64,000 nt of DNA from Ahaetulla prasina. Its lineage: Eukaryota > Chordata > Lepidosauria > Squamata > Colubridae. The stretch's first letter is position 1. Each line of letters begins with the position of its first letter. A program made the translations under genes and the position numbers. The DNA is taken from contig NC_080539.1 in NCBI RefSeq assembly GCF_028640845.1, positions 369,689,233 to 369,753,232 on the forward strand. The letters are read 5' to 3'. Positions 62,225 to 64,000 of the stretch are shown piece by piece. The notes under the pieces were generated by a model. The model saw only the letters and a list, made by a program, of their open reading frames with translations, made no database searches and was not told the origin of the DNA.

Positions 62225-62750
62225 TGTTGTGTCTCGTCCGATCTCACCACAGCCGGGGCCTTCTTATCTGCTTCCGAACACGGAGGAATGTCCTAGTATG
62301 CCTCCCGGCCCCAGCCCTGGTTCCATGCCCAGACAGGCTGAAGAGGAGGAAGTATCTCCAGCCCCCAGCTCTGGCTCCATGCCCAGGCAAACGGAGCAAC
62401 TAGACCCCTCCCCCTCCTCCACAGCATGTGAGCCTGAGGGAGGTCAATTGCCAACAGCTGCAGACTGGAGTGACCCTTGCTTCAGAAGAATTGATAGGCG
62501 GAGGCAACAGAAGGAAGGGAGGGGCAGGCCTGGATAAATGCTGAGTCATAGAGCCACACCCCATGGCCTATATAAAGGACCTGCTTTCTGGCATTCTCTG
62601 AGTCAGGCAAAGTCTAACATATCTTGCTGAAGTCACTTTCTGGTCTCCTGCCTGCCCTGAGGACTTTGCTAGGACTTTGGCAGAGCTGCAGAGGCACGCC
62701 TGATTCGGATTTCCCTGACCCGGCCGTCAGCGGAGGAGTGGGACACGACA
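62225..62750 (+). mobile_element. Solo LTR, family A2
   Basis: TGTTGTGTCTCGTCCG to GGACACGACA with duplication CATAC at 62220-62224 and 62751-62755. GCTGAGTCATAGAGCCACAC and CCTATATAAAGG lie near 62538-62578. It is antisense to the - strand TLE gene. Confidence 0.92.
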
Positions 62751-62847
62751 CATACAACTGAAAGCTTTGGTTTAGTTCTTACCAAAGTTGAAGAAATATT
62801 TTAGTTTTTCTACTTCGGGAATGAAGAAGGATTTAAATAACACCTAG

Positions 62848-63243
62848 TCTTTGACTTACGACCTCAATTGAGCCCATAATTTCCATGGCTAAGCAAGACA
62901 GTTGTTAAGTGAGCTTTTCCACAGTTTACCACCTTTTTTGCCTCTGTTGTTAAGTGAATCACTGCAGTTGTTAAGTGACTCATGCAGTCGTTAAGCGAAT
63001 CCGGCATCCCCCCCCATCGACTATGCTTGTCGGAAGCCGGCTGGGAAGGTCACTAACGGGAATCATGTGACCCCTGGACATTGCAACCGTCATAATTACG
63101 AGCCATTTGCCAAGCGCCCGAATTTTGATCACATGACTGCAATGGTTATGAATGTGAAAACTGGCCATAAGTCACTTTTTTCAGCATTCATCGCAACTTT
63201 GGACGGTCACTAAACAAATGGCTGTAAGTCAAGGACTATTGGT
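62848..63243 (-). mobile_element. MITE, 'CAGGTAGTCCTCGAC' family
   Basis: CCTAGTCTTTGACTTACGAC to TGTAAGTCAAGGACTATTGG with an inner (C)n run. Confidence 0.75.
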
Positions 63244-63307
63244 AAAGCTGCCTGCGTTCCCTTCTCAGCATTCACAACTAGCATCCAGCTGCTAAACTTC
63301 TAAAATT

Positions 63308-63460
63308 ACCGTATTTTTCAGACTATAAGATGCACCAGACTATAAGACGCACTTAGATTTAGAGGAAGAAAACAAGAAAAAAAAAGTTTTTGGCCTCTGT
63401 GCATCCCATTTTTGCCCTCCCCATCCCCCAGAAGCACTTTGCACCATTTTTGGCCTCCTG
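63308..63460 (+). mobile_element. MITE with 'ACTATAAGA(C/T)GCAC' repeats
   Basis: ACCGTATTTTTCAGACTATA then GATGCACCAGACTATAAGAC. I recall this motif pair as the left end of a DNA-transposon-derived repeat widespread in vertebrates. The right end is lost. Confidence 0.5.
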
Positions 63461-64000
63461 AACCAGGGGTGAAATGCTACCGGTTAGGACCGGTTCAGGT
63501 GAACCGGTAGTAAAAAAAATGCTACCAGTTCGGGTGAACTGGTATTTCCGACGATCAGCTGGCTGACAATCAGCTGTGACACACGATTTATATTAGCTAG
63601 AATCATCGTATTTCTTACTTTCTAGCTAATCTAAATCGTGTGGCACAGTGGATTCCCCCCCCTTGCTGTTCTACCTACCTTTGCAGACTTGGAAGCAGGG
63701 GTGAAATCTAAAAATTTTCCCTACCGGTTCTGTGGGTGTGGCTTAATTGGTGGGCGTGGTTTGGTGGTCAGATGGCTTGGTGGGCGTGGCCAATAACAAT
63801 AAATAATAAAAATAATAAACAAAGTATAAAAAAACAATAAGAGGTACCAAAAACCAACTTTCACACTTTACACACACACAACACAACACAACTGACTCAC
63901 ACACAATGTAAAAGCAGCTGCACTTCACACTTCACACAGCCACAAAAAGCTCAAAAACCAACTTTCACACTTTACACACACACAACTCACACACACACAC
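63461..64000. mobile_element. hAT-like 'ACCGGTT' elements running off the window
   Basis: First piece GGGGTGAAATGCTACCGGTT with an inverted repeat (ATCGTGTGGCACAG / CTGTGACACACGAT), then a second start GGGGTGAAATCTAAAAATTT, TTGGTGGGCGTGG and CACACTTTACACACACACAA tandem units, the reverse of those at 55940-56130. Confidence 0.55.

Overview
The window is intron-rich vertebrate nuclear DNA, most likely from a squamate reptile and probably an advanced snake. The evidence is a mix of CR1/L3 LINE 3' ends carrying long (AATAG)n tails, a BovB LINE remnant, Sauria-type SINEs, L2- and L1-type LINE fragments, and very dense short DNA transposons. No prokaryotic features, rRNA, true tRNA genes or CRISPR arrays were seen.

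Two genes can be supported, and both are Groucho/TLE transcriptional co-repressors arranged tail to tail. The first, on the + strand, enters from the left edge and ends at 48516. I place 14 exons (5716-48516) that join in frame into 630 codons. They cover the GP, CcN and SP regions and the whole C-terminal WD40 propeller, including a 17-nt microexon (9775-9791) and a diverged SP exon (28859-28991). The N-terminal Q-domain exons should lie upstream of base 1. The second gene, on the - strand, enters from the right edge. Its last four exons (61093 down to 53167) encode the C-terminal 160 residues of a TLE WD40 domain. As far as I recall the mammalian layout, TLE6 and TLE2 also converge, so this is probably the corresponding pair. 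The + gene reads TLE2-like in its propeller; which gene is the strict TLE2 orthologue cannot be settled here.

Layout: 1-5.7 kb is transposons (L2 LINE, LTRs, MITEs, an expanded SINE). From 5.7 to 20.5 kb lie five small exons in introns filled with a 37-bp satellite, SINEs, LINE pieces and microsatellites. From 20.5 to 31.9 kb is a large intron with nested LTR/hAT insertions, a pyrimidine tract, one exon and a second 37-bp satellite. From 32 to 41 kb is the WD40 exon cluster, with introns dominated by pyrimidine tracts. From 41 to 48.4 kb is the last intron, with nested LTRs, a purine tract and an 858-bp tandem duplication. From 48.5 to 53.2 kb is the space between the two stop codons, with a third 37-bp satellite. 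From 53.2 to 64 kb is the - strand gene, with its own expanded SINE, hAT elements, a 1.2-kb purine tract and LTRs.

The most notable signals are four. One WD40 exon is 98% identical between the two convergent genes while the other shared exons are 74-90% identical, which suggests exon-sized gene conversion. Three separate 37-bp satellites appear built on the core of one palindromic MITE. Two SINE copies have independently expanded the same 67-bp segment. About ten solo LTRs carry the same AP-1/MARE-like, CACCC and TATA module.
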